A stretch of DNA of 24,725 nucleotides from an uncultured Lachnospiraceae bacterium (GTDB lineage Bacteria; Bacillota_A; Clostridia; Lachnospirales; Lachnospiraceae). Of this stretch, positions 15,391-22,708 are shown in pieces. A model generated the notes under the pieces. It did not search any database and had not been told where the DNA came from. It was given only the letters and a program-made list of their open reading frames with translations. The DNA lies in contig CAJUFW010000001.1 of NCBI GenBank assembly GCA_910585655.1, positions 93,081 to 117,805 of the forward strand, in the 5' to 3' direction. Position 1 is the first letter of the stretch, and each line of letters begins with the position of its first letter. The translations under genes were made by a program, and so were the position numbers.

Positions 15391-16233
15391 ATGCCAGGTA
15401 CGATCAAAAAATATTTTCCCGTTTTTGTACTGCCGACTTTGATTGCTTTCCTGATTGCCTTTTTTATCCCGTTTCTGATGGGGATATGGCTTTCGTTCTG
15501 CAATTTTACTACAGTGGTAGATGCAGAATGGGTCGGAATGAAAAATTATATCAGAGCTTTTTCCAACCAGGACTTTTTACAGGCGCTTTGGTTTACGGTT
15601 TGCTTTACGGTAGTGTCGGTTGTCAGCATCAATCTGTTCGCTTTTTTTCTGGCGCTGCTTTTGACGTGTGGAATCAAAGGGACAAATTGGTTTCGGACGG
15701 TATTCTTTATGCCAAACCTTATCGGCGGAATCGTACTGGGCTATATCTGGATGCTGATTTTAAACGGAGTACTGGCGAAATTCGGAGTAAGTCTGACCTA
15801 TGATCCACGCTATGGTTTTTGGGGACTGGTGATTCTGATGAACTGGCAGATGATCGGCTATATGATGATTATTTATATTGCAGGAATCCAAAACGTACCG
15901 ACCGAGCTAAATGAAGCCGCCAAAATGGACGGCGCTACGGGTATACAGATTTTACGCTATGTAACCGTACCGATGGTTATGCCATCCATTACGATCTGTT
16001 TGTTTTTGACGTTGACGAATTCCTTTAAACTTTTTGATCAGAACTTGGCGCTGACAAATGGGGCGCCTTCCGGTCAAACTACCATGCTTGCGCTTGATAT
16101 CTACAATACCTTTTACGGGCGTATTGGCTGGGAAGGCGTCGGGCAGGCAAAAGCGGTGATCTTTTTCCTGATTGTGGCAGTTATTTCTTTTACGCAGCTT
16201 GTATTGACCAGGAGGAAGGAAGTAGAATCCTAG
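15391..16233 (+). CDS. Carbohydrate ABC transporter permease, MalF/UgpA type
   Basis: The 280-residue integral membrane protein has six predicted membrane segments (first about 12-33). The cytoplasmic EAA loop reads ELNEAAKMDGATGIQILRYVTVPMVMP (EAA---G---------I-x-x-P), the contact for the ATPase. KNYIRAFSNQDF near residue 50 is typical of MalF/UgpA-type sugar permeases. It begins 25 bp after the binding protein behind AAAGGAAG and is followed by the partner permease after 35 bp. No ABC ATPase gene is in the operon; Firmicutes sugar porters often use a shared MsmX/MsmK-type ATPase. Confidence 0.93.
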   Translation: MPGTIKKYFPVFVLPTLIAFLIAFFIPFLMGIWLSFCNFTTVVDAEWVGMKNYIRAFSNQDFLQALWFTVCFTVVSVVSINLFAFFLALLLTCGIKGTNWFRTVFFMPNLIGGIVLGYIWMLILNGVLAKFGVSLTYDPRYGFWGLVILMNWQMIGYMMIIYIAGIQNVPTELNEAAKMDGATGIQILRYVTVPMVMPSITICLFLTLTNSFKLFDQNLALTNGAPSGQTTMLALDIYNTFYGRIGWEGVGQAKAVIFFLIVAVISFTQLVLTRRKEVES

Positions 16234-16268
16234 AAGGAAGAAACAATACAGAAAGGCAGGAGCTAAGG

Positions 16269-17153
16269 ATGAGAGAAAAGAACATGGATAAAAATGCAGG
16301 TGGTATCGGTGTAGCGGAAACGGCGCTTCATCCGCTGTGGCAAGGTATATGGATAGTGGTGTTGACGTTGCTTTCTGCGCTCTTTTTATTTCCGATTATC
16401 GTTGTTTTGTACAATTCCTTTAAAGGAAGGCTCTATATCAGCGACGCTCCTTTCCGTCTGCCGGATGCAGCGACCTTTGCCGGGCTGGAAAATTACCTCT
16501 CCGGTATAGAAAAAACAGGAATTATTTCCGCCTTTGGCTGGTCGCTGTTTATTACGGTCTGTTCCGTAGCGTTGATTATATTCGGAACGTCTATGACGGC
16601 ATGGTATCTGGTACGGGTAAAAAATCTGCTGACGGAACTCTTGTATTACCTGTTTGTCTTTTCTATGATTGTCCCTTTTCAGATGGTAATGTTTACGATG
16701 TCCAAAGTAGCAAACATTCTTTATCTGGATAATCCGCTTGGCATTATTGCGATTTATCTAGGCTTTGGATCCGGGCTTTCTGTTTTTATGTTTGCAGGTT
16801 TTATCAAGTCGATTCCACTTGCTATGGAAGAAGCAGCGATGATCGATGGAGCCGGTCCAATTCAAACTTTTTTTCGGGTGATTTTCCCGATTCTAAAGCC
16901 GACTGCCGTTACGGTGGCAATCCTAAACGCGATGTGGATTTGGAACGACTATTTGCTGCCGTATTTGGTGATTGGTTCGGATTATAAGACGCTGCCGATT
17001 GCGATTCAGTATTTAAAGGGCGGCTATGGATCGATTGATATGGGGGCTATGATGGCGATGCTCGTATTGGCGATTATACCGATTGTTATCTTTTATCTTT
17101 CCTGCCAGAAATACATTGTACGTGGGGTGGCAGCCGGAGCGGTAAAAGGATGA
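16269..17153 (+). CDS. Carbohydrate ABC transporter permease, MalG/UgpE type
   Basis: The 294-residue protein has six membrane segments and the MalG-type EAA loop MEEAAMIDGAGPIQTFFRVIFPILKP. VVLYNSFKG after TM1, W-N-D-Y-L-L-P-Y-L-V at about 237-246 and the C-terminal YIVRGVAAGAVKG are hallmarks of UgpE/MalG proteins. It pairs with the upstream permease to form the transmembrane channel. AGGAG/AAGG lies upstream of ATG 16269. A later ATG six codons downstream is possible. The operon appears to end here, with a new promoter 31 bp downstream. Confidence 0.93.
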   Translation: MREKNMDKNAGGIGVAETALHPLWQGIWIVVLTLLSALFLFPIIVVLYNSFKGRLYISDAPFRLPDAATFAGLENYLSGIEKTGIISAFGWSLFITVCSVALIIFGTSMTAWYLVRVKNLLTELLYYLFVFSMIVPFQMVMFTMSKVANILYLDNPLGIIAIYLGFGSGLSVFMFAGFIKSIPLAMEEAAMIDGAGPIQTFFRVIFPILKPTAVTVAILNAMWIWNDYLLPYLVIGSDYKTLPIAIQYLKGGYGSIDMGAMMAMLVLAIIPIVIFYLSCQKYIVRGVAAGAVKG

Positions 17154-17183
17154 ATTCAGGAAAAAAGCACACAAAAACTTCTG

Positions 17184-17213
17184 TTGGACGAATAGTCGGA
17201 GGCGTAGTATAAT
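17184..17213 (+). promoter_or_regulatory. Promoter of the HipA-like gene
   Basis: TTGGAC (17184-17189) and TATAAT (17208-17213), spacer 18 bp, 29 bp before the GTG start. Confidence 0.55.
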
Positions 17214-17241
17214 AAGACTATGAGGAAGAGGAGGTGGCAGT

Positions 17242-18375
17242 GTGCTTTTGTTGTGTAAGGATATTCCGGTGTTGTTTGCAGATCGAGCCAGAATGGATTA
17301 TATCCTGTTTCGCGAGGATTTGCTGCCCTGGCAGTTAAAGGGGGTATTCCAGGAATCCCCAGCCAGAGAGGATTGTTCTTCTTATGAGGACTATGTGTTT
17401 GAAGTCAATCGTATCAGCCGTAAGAACGATGATCTGATAGACCGCTATTTGGCAGGCAAAGTATTACCGCTATCACGGGCAAATGCCAAAAAGCTTTACA
17501 GCCTTTTATCGGCTTCCCAAAGCCAAACAGTAGAAAACAAAGCAAAAATTTCTCTGATGTGTCATGCTGTCACGCTACAGGACAATTATTGGGTAAAGGC
17601 AAAGAGGGATACGGCTGCATGGGCGCAGATCAGTGTACGGGATAATCCCTTAAATGAGATTGTGACACAGGTGGCGCTACATGGTACATCCCTTTCTTTG
17701 CAGGGCAGCCCGACTTCACCGGAATTTACGACAAGGGGAGCTTATGCAAAAGCATGGCGCAGGGAAGAGGGAGAACTTTATTTGTATAAAGCAGGGCATG
17801 TCGATCCGACAGAGGCGGTTATTGAATCAGAGGTTTCTCATATTTTAGATTTTTGTAACGTTCCTCATCTGCATTATGAGCTGGCAGAGTTAGAGGGGAC
17901 GAGGTATTGCAAATGTAAATGTATGGCGTCAGAGGAACGATCGGTATTACATGCAGAGGAATTTTTTATTTACTGCAATCACAATGGTCTGGATTTTGAA
18001 CGGGAGGTTTTAAAGCTGGACGCAGAAAATTATTATAAAATGTGGATTGTAGATTATCTGATTTCCAATCCGGATCGTCATCTGGAAAACTGGGGCTTTT
18101 ATTATGATCCGGCAACGACGGATATTTTAGGGTTTCATCCGTTGTACGATCACAACAATGCGTTTGATCGTTCGGTGATGGAAAATAAATCAGCGCCGTA
18201 TATCGTCAACGGGAAGCCAATGGCAGAGTGTGCCAGATTTGCCAGGAAGCGGGTAGATTTTCATTTTTTAAGGGAACCGCAGCGTTCGGACTTTCGGACG
18301 GAACGGCACTATAAATCGTTTCTTAGCCGGGCGAAAGAACTGGAGATTCCCGTAAAAGCAGAAACACCGTCATAA
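17242..18375 (+). CDS. HipA-like kinase-fold protein, stand-alone
   Basis: This 377-residue protein contains HipA-type kinase signatures in the C-terminal half. NPDRHLENWGFYYD is the catalytic N-x-D-R-H-x-x-N-W loop and PLYDHNNAFD is the metal-binding D-x-N equivalent. A middle segment FTTRGAYAKAWRREEGELYLYKAG is the nucleotide-binding beta-hairpin with a likely ATP-contacting Lys. Related proteins occur in Firmicutes chromosomes and mobile elements, usually without a HipB antitoxin, and no HTH partner is present here. Kinase activity on a protein is plausible but unproven. The start is GTG 17242, with GAGGAGG upstream. It lies between a sugar transport operon and a glycosidase, with its own promoter. 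Confidence 0.75.
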   Translation: MLLLCKDIPVLFADRARMDYILFREDLLPWQLKGVFQESPAREDCSSYEDYVFEVNRISRKNDDLIDRYLAGKVLPLSRANAKKLYSLLSASQSQTVENKAKISLMCHAVTLQDNYWVKAKRDTAAWAQISVRDNPLNEIVTQVALHGTSLSLQGSPTSPEFTTRGAYAKAWRREEGELYLYKAGHVDPTEAVIESEVSHILDFCNVPHLHYELAELEGTRYCKCKCMASEERSVLHAEEFFIYCNHNGLDFEREVLKLDAENYYKMWIVDYLISNPDRHLENWGFYYDPATTDILGFHPLYDHNNAFDRSVMENKSAPYIVNGKPMAECARFARKRVDFHFLREPQRSDFRTERHYKSFLSRAKELEIPVKAETPS

Positions 18376-18418
18376 AATACAGGAGTTTCAACCGACCTCT
18401 GTTTCTTGATGTTTATGT

Positions 18419-18447
18419 TTGACAAACTCAGAGGAATTATATATAAT
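18419..18447 (+). promoter_or_regulatory. Near-consensus sigma-A promoter of the GH3 gene
   Basis: TTGACA (18419-18424) and TATAAT (18442-18447) with a 17-bp spacer, both hexamers perfect. Such a promoter should be strong unless repressed. Confidence 0.85.
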
Positions 18448-18471
18448 CTAATTATGCAATAGTCATAAAAA

Positions 18472-18488
18472 GCCTGACTGTTTCAGGC
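18472..18488 (+). promoter_or_regulatory. Hairpin in the GH3 leader
   Basis: GCCTGA (18472-18477) pairs with TCAGGC (18483-18488) around a 5-nt loop, 9 nt before the Shine-Dalgarno. It may stabilise the mRNA 5' end or serve as an operator. Its role is not known. Confidence 0.4.
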
Positions 18489-18510
18489 AACAAGAATGGA
18501 GGATAAAACC

Positions 18511-20802
18511 ATGTGGAAAGAAAAAGAAACCGCTTACAAATTCAACTTGGTTGAAAATGAGGGCGGGAAGACGTTAGGCTACAGCCCGGAATCCGGTGTA
18601 ACCTTAATTGAGCAGGACGGCTTTGCCTTTAAGGACTTGGCTAGGACAGGAGAATTGCTTCCGTTTGAGGACTGGAGACTGTCTCCGGAGGAGCGTGCAG
18701 ACGATTTGGCAAGACGCCTTTCTATTGAGCAGATTGCAGGGCTGATGTGCTTTAGCGCTCATCAGTTTGATGTAGCAAGCGAGGTCAACGAGGAGCAAAA
18801 GACCTTCCTTGACCAGCATTTAAGAAGTGTCTTAAACTCCTGCGGAATGAGGGGTGTGCCAAATGAGACACAGATTAGCTGGTCGAATGCGATGCAGCGT
18901 TATGTAGAGGCGAAGCCATTCGGTATTCCTTGTTACTTTGCTTCCGATCCGCGTAATGGTCAGGGAACCGCTGACTGGCCGGGCAACTTAGGACTGGCTG
19001 CTACCTTTGATCCGGAGCTTGCCAAAACGGCTGCGCAGTGTATTTCCAGAGAACTAAGAGATCTGGGTGTGACCTGTTTCCTGGCGCCTCAGGTGGATCT
19101 GTGTACCGAACCTCGTTGGTTTAGAAACAGTGGTACATTTGGCGAAGATCCGGCTTTAAGCCGTGATTTGGTCAGCGCATTCTGCGACGGCTTGCAGAGT
19201 ACTTACGGAGAGAACGGAGAGGATCTTGGCTGGGGCAAGGATTCCGTGACCGCTATGGCAAAGCACTGGACGGGTGAGGGCGCTAGCGAGGGTGGTCGTG
19301 AGGCTCACTTAGAGGGCGGAAAGTATGCGGTTTATCCAAACGGCAATTTTGAGACGGCTTTGATTCCGTTTGTGGACGGCGCTTTTAGTCTCAAAGGAAA
19401 GACTGGATCCGCTACGGCTATCATGAGTTCTTATACCGCAGCCTGGAGTGACGACGGTTCGTTAGGAGAGGTCGTTGGTTCGAGTTTTTCCGAGTACAAG
19501 ATCAAAGAAATTCTTAGAAAACGGTATGGGTTTACCGGTGTTGTCTGTACCGACTGGATGGTCTTAAACGAGGGAATGAAAGAAGGAAAGAGACATTGTG
19601 GCTGGGGCGCACATATTGAGGACGTTGAGGTAGAAGCAGGAGAGAGAGCTTTCCTGGCGATTATGGCTGGCGTCGATCAGATGGGCGGCTGCTCGAATCC
19701 GCAGGTACTGATGGACGCATATAAATTCGGCTGCGAAAAGGTAGGAAAAGAAGTCATGGACGAGGCGTTTGCCGTTTCTGCCCAGAGACTGTTACAGGGT
19801 TATTTCCTGACTGGTCTTTTTGAGAATCCTTATTTGGATGAGACGGCTGCTCTGGCTGATGTGAACAGCGCAGACAAGCAGGAAGCCGCTTTGGCAGCGC
19901 AGGTAAAAGCTGTCGTTATGCTTAAAAATGAAAACGGCGCGATCAAACCACACGACAAGCGGATGAAAGTCTATATTCCGGCGTTGTTTGAGGAAGCACA
20001 TAAGACCTTTAATCATGTAATCGGACTGACAGAGACCGAAGATGTGGTTTCTTATCCAATCAGCCTGGAAATGGCAGAGAAATATTTTGATGTTGTAACC
20101 GATAAAGTAGAGGGTTCCGTGATTACCCGTGTACCGGTAGAGGAATTAAAGGATTGTGATTTGATCCTGATTCCGGCTAAAGAGCCGGGAAATTCCTTCC
20201 CACAGGACGGCAGGGACGAAAATCAGGAATGGGTTCCGCTTACCCGTCAGTATCGTCCATATGTAGCAGACGGCGCATATGTACGGAAAACCTCAATTGC
20301 CGGAAATACTTTAGAGGATGGAACAAAGGAGAACAGAAGCTACTTTGGTCATCAGGCGATTACCACCAATGAAAAGCAGCTTGATCAGATTTTAGAAATG
20401 GCAGCTAAAGCGAAGGAACTGGGCATTCCTTCTGTTGTCGCTATGTTTACCGGAAATCCGATGTGCTTCCATGAGTTTGAAGCGTCCGTAGACGGTATTG
20501 TTGCTACATTCTGCGGTGCGTCTCTGTACGGCGGCGCTTCCGCTTCCTCCGAGGCACTTGCCAGAATCATTGCCGGTGTAGACGAACCGTCCGGGCTTCT
20601 GCCAATGCAGATGCCAAAGGATATGGATGATGTAGAGCGTCAGGCTGAGGATACGCCAAGAGATATGGAATGTTATACCGATTCCGTTGGTCATAAGTAT
20701 GATTTTGCTTATGGACTCAACTATTCTGGTGTCATTGAAGACGAACGTGTTAAGACCTATTCCGTAGATCCGGTAATGAGACCGGCAAATATGGGGAACT
20801 AG
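18511..20802 (+). CDS. Intracellular glycoside hydrolase family 3 enzyme (beta-glycosidase)
   Basis: From ATG 18511 the protein is 763 residues. The GH3 N-terminal (alpha/beta)8 domain shows ASDPRNGQGTADWPGNLGLAATFDPELA, RWFRNSGTFGEDPALSRDLVSAFCDGLQ, AMAKHWTGEG (substrate-binding K-H) and GVVCTDWMVLNEG, in which D348 is the expected catalytic nucleophile. The C-terminal alpha/beta sandwich domain follows (VKAVVMLKNENGAI). No signal peptide is seen, so it acts in the cytoplasm, presumably on sugars brought in by the ABC system upstream. Members of GH3 release beta-linked glucose, xylose or GlcNAc; the specificity is not readable. GGAGG 8 nt upstream picks ATG 18511 over ATG 18496, which would lie on the ribosome site itself. 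Transcription ends at a strong hairpin. Confidence 0.92.
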   Translation: MWKEKETAYKFNLVENEGGKTLGYSPESGVTLIEQDGFAFKDLARTGELLPFEDWRLSPEERADDLARRLSIEQIAGLMCFSAHQFDVASEVNEEQKTFLDQHLRSVLNSCGMRGVPNETQISWSNAMQRYVEAKPFGIPCYFASDPRNGQGTADWPGNLGLAATFDPELAKTAAQCISRELRDLGVTCFLAPQVDLCTEPRWFRNSGTFGEDPALSRDLVSAFCDGLQSTYGENGEDLGWGKDSVTAMAKHWTGEGASEGGREAHLEGGKYAVYPNGNFETALIPFVDGAFSLKGKTGSATAIMSSYTAAWSDDGSLGEVVGSSFSEYKIKEILRKRYGFTGVVCTDWMVLNEGMKEGKRHCGWGAHIEDVEVEAGERAFLAIMAGVDQMGGCSNPQVLMDAYKFGCEKVGKEVMDEAFAVSAQRLLQGYFLTGLFENPYLDETAALADVNSADKQEAALAAQVKAVVMLKNENGAIKPHDKRMKVYIPALFEEAHKTFNHVIGLTETEDVVSYPISLEMAEKYFDVVTDKVEGSVITRVPVEELKDCDLILIPAKEPGNSFPQDGRDENQEWVPLTRQYRPYVADGAYVRKTSIAGNTLEDGTKENRSYFGHQAITTNEKQLDQILEMAAKAKELGIPSVVAMFTGNPMCFHEFEASVDGIVATFCGASLYGGASASSEALARIIAGVDEPSGLLPMQMPKDMDDVERQAEDTPRDMECYTDSVGHKYDFAYGLNYSGVIEDERVKTYSVDPVMRPANMGN

Positions 20803-20833
20803 GATAACATCGTTTGGATCTCCAAATAGAATA

Positions 20834-20873
20834 AAAAAGGTTGTGTTTTCTGTATAGAAAGCACAGCCTTTTT
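20834..20873 (+). terminator. Rho-independent terminator after GH3
   Basis: AAAAAGGTTGTGTTTTC (20834-20850) pairs with GAAAGCACAGCCTTTTT (20857-20873), a 17-bp stem with two G-T pairs and a 6-nt loop. Being A/T-flanked on both arms, it could work in both directions. Confidence 0.9.
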
Positions 20874-20918
20874 ACTGTATGATGGTTGGGAAAGATAATT
20901 TGAACAAGGGGAAAAAAG

Positions 20919-21545
20919 ATGATCAACTATAAATATTCGATGGGAAAACCGATAGGAGAATTTCGTAGGGAATTTGAGATAAAACAGGAACGATTAGCCA
21001 ATGGATTATGTACAACAAATGAATTGAGTTCAATTGAAAACGGAGAACATGAACCAAATGTTTTTTTGCTCTTGTTGCTTTTTCAACGGATGGGATTGAA
21101 TGCTAATAAATATGGTATCATATATTCCAAAAAAGAGTGTGAGGAATGGATAGAGATACGAAATTTGTTAGAACTGGTGCGAAAAGAGAATATAGAAAAA
21201 TTGAAAAAAGCTCTGGCTTCCTATCAAAAAAAATGGTCAAAAATTACTTATCGAATTCAGCTAATAGAATATTTCTATTTGATTGGCATAGCAGAAAAAG
21301 AGAAAAGAAAAGAGAATGAGACAGAAAAATCGGAGAAAGAACTGATAAAAGAGGCATTTAGAATCTTATTGTTAACAATTCCTGATTTTTGTATGGCAGA
21401 GGCAAAATTTATCAAAGGTATGAACATGTTTGATTTTTTGGAAAATAAGGAAAAAGAAGTAATAGATAGAAGAATGCAGTTTTTAAATAATCTTCAGTTG
21501 GTATTGTTGTTTCAGACGAATATTTGGCAGCAGAGGAAAACCTGA
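20919..21545 (+). CDS. RNPP/Rgg-like HTH transcriptional regulator, possibly frameshifted at the 3' end
   Basis: The 208-residue protein has a Cro/C1-type HTH at about 10-65 (IGEFRREFEIKQERLANGLCTTNELSSIENGEHEP). A helical region of W-I-E-I-R-N / A-S-Y-Q-K-K-W type follows, as in peptide-sensing Rgg/PlcR/NprR regulators whose C-terminal helical repeats bind a short peptide. It is shorter than PlcR (about 285 aa). After residue 197 the other plus frame continues with SDEYLAAEENLTDFQVL to a stop at about 21578, so one lost T near 21510-21512 may have altered the tail. The composition is AT-rich, unlike the genes to the left. GGGG/AAAAA precedes ATG 20919. Pheromone sensing is inferred from fold type and from the signal-peptide micro-ORF downstream. 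Confidence 0.65.
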   Translation: MINYKYSMGKPIGEFRREFEIKQERLANGLCTTNELSSIENGEHEPNVFLLLLLFQRMGLNANKYGIIYSKKECEEWIEIRNLLELVRKENIEKLKKALASYQKKWSKITYRIQLIEYFYLIGIAEKEKRKENETEKSEKELIKEAFRILLLTIPDFCMAEAKFIKGMNMFDFLENKEKEVIDRRMQFLNNLQLVLLFQTNIWQQRKT

Positions 21546-21889
21546 CGGATTTTCAGGTATTATGTGATTATAGTACATAAACTCAAGAAAATAAAGTGAT
21601 ATTTACTTTATGATAAAAATTATAAAAATTCAGGAACTCAGATACGAAAGTATCCTGATAGGCGGCGTGTCCGCCAGGGTTACAAGGTAATATCAAAAAT
21701 CGCCTCCAATCAAAAAAATGTACTTATTGATCAAGGGCGCGAAGCGTCTCATTTTTTGATTGGTTTGTCAAGTGTTTTTGAAAAAGTGGGGCTGGAGATT
21801 CCGAGAAGTTATAAATGATAGGAAGGAGGATTATAGGATACTATAGTAAATGACTAATGAATGGATAAAAAGAAAGGAAGGTAGTAGTG
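21546..21889. other. Gene-free stretch between regulator and micro-ORF
   Basis: This 344-bp stretch holds no convincing gene. Its centre is a run of hairpins (listed separately). Two well-formed ribosome-binding boxes occur toward its right end (GGAAGGAGG near 21821-21829, AAAGGAAGG near 21873-21881); only the second serves a plausible start (ATG 21890). Confidence 0.5.
21638..21763. ncRNA. Candidate structured RNA or dispersed hairpin repeat
   Basis: Five hairpins stand in a row. TCAG-ATAC closes a GAAA tetraloop with GTAT-c-CTGA (21638-21658). GGCGG/CCGCC spans 21661-21675. GTTAC/GTAAT spans 21679-21691. A long stem CCAATCAAAAAAATG / CATTTTTTGATTGG (21706-21763) encloses GGCGC-GAA-GCGTC (21736-21748). 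The block is GC-richer than its AT-rich surroundings. Orientation is uncertain. On the minus strand the first hairpin is followed within about 8 nt by TTTTTATAATTTTTAT, as for a terminator. It does not match a riboswitch class I can name. Confidence 0.4.
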
Positions 21890-22026
21890 ATGAAAGTAAC
21901 ATCAATAGTTAAAAAATTGTAAGTGTAGGCTTGGTGTTAGTGTTGATGATGTGGCTAACAGTTTCTGTGAAAGCAGAAGAGGGATCAAAGCTTTCAAATG
22001 TACACATCAAAACTATGATATTTTAG
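21890..22026 (+). pseudogene. Frameshifted secreted micro-ORF (45 residues when repaired)
   Basis: ATG 21890, with AAAGGAAGG 8 nt upstream, starts MKVTSIVKKL and stops at once. Adding one A to the A6 run at 21911-21916 opens a frame to TAG 22024-22026. The repaired product has a basic N-terminus, a hydrophobic core VSVGLVLVLMMWLTVSV, a signal-peptidase site KA-E, and a mature peptide of only about 16 residues (EEGSKLSNVHIKTMIF). Size and layout fit a secreted pro-peptide of the PapR/NprX sort or the stub of a larger secreted protein. It lies 27 bp before the protease gene, in the same orientation. Confidence 0.5.
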
Positions 22027-22053
22027 TTTTTGGAAAAACAGGAGGAATAATAG

Positions 22054-22685
22054 ATGAAATTAAAAAGAGTTATGATTGCTATGTTAATATCCATATTAGT
22101 GTTAAATGTTGTATTATGGGACAAGGTTATGGCAGAAACGTATCTTGGTACGTTAGAGTATTGGTGTAGTGATGAAGATACAATTGGTCATTGGACATCA
22201 ACGCCAAAAATTTATTATGAAAAGTTAAGTAATACATCAACCTTTTATCTTTCGAGTGCATTAGCAACAGCAAGAACGCAGTGGAATAGCGCATTAAATA
22301 TAGATATGACAATAGGAGGAGAAGGTTCTGGAATTTCTTTTTATGGAGGTTTTTGCATCAAATGGCATTAATGGGATATTGGACATTAACTACAACTGCA
22401 AATGGTGCAACAAGGATTTGGAACTCTTCTGAAGAAGGATATTATACTTGGAATGGAAAGAAAAAAAGTTGTAAGAATATAAATTTAACAATTTCCTGTA
22501 TAATTGATAAAGAACTTTCTTCAGATGGATACAAAGAAACTGCTACACATGAATTAGGACATGCTTTGGGATGGTTCGGACATGATAAAGTAATGTCTGA
22601 TAGTGTAATGTTTCCAACAGCTAAGTCGGTATATACATTAACTGCAAGAGATAAAGTGCATTTACAGCAGGTATATAAAAAATAA
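22054..22685 (+). pseudogene. Secreted metzincin-type zinc metalloprotease, broken by one frameshift
   Basis: ATG 22054 (GGAGG 8 nt upstream) begins a signal peptide (MKLKRVMIAMLISILVLNVV, cleavage near VMA-E), then about 77 residues of pro/catalytic domain up to a stop at 22369-22371. The remainder continues in the frame from 22353 to TAA 22683-22685 and contains HELGHALGWFGH, the complete HExxHxxGxxH zinc site, and SVMFP, a Met-turn. Together these identify a metzincin of the matrixin type. Inserting one T in the T5 run at 22350-22354 gives a continuous 209-residue protein. As sequenced the active site cannot be fused to the signal peptide, so the gene is probably inactive, unless the indel is an error. 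Confidence 0.75.
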
Positions 22686-22708
22686 GAAATCATAGTGAGG
22701 TGAATAAC

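Noticed and set aside
13862..17207. A shared 10-mer GGAGGCGTAG before the sugar ABC operon and before the HipA-like gene.
   Set aside because: Many 10-mers recur by chance in a window of this size.
21583..21696. A 37-codon minus-strand frame from a TTG with GGAGG 6 nt upstream.
   Set aside because: It runs entirely through the hairpins, has no recognisable family, and the ribosome box is part of the long stem; better explained as structure than as protein.
21850..21912. A 20-codon plus-strand frame (MTNEWIKRKEG...) overlapping the micro-ORF start.
   Set aside because: No ribosome site at proper spacing and a hydrophilic random-looking product.
21951..22169. A 72-codon plus-strand frame spanning the micro-ORF and protease start.
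   Set aside because: It overlaps two better-supported frames that have signal peptides and ribosome sites; it is their shadow.
22340..22360. Programmed -1 frameshifting as an explanation of the protease frame break.
   Set aside because: The T5 run does not form an X-XXY-YYZ heptamer in the zero frame and no stimulating stem is evident; an indel is simpler.
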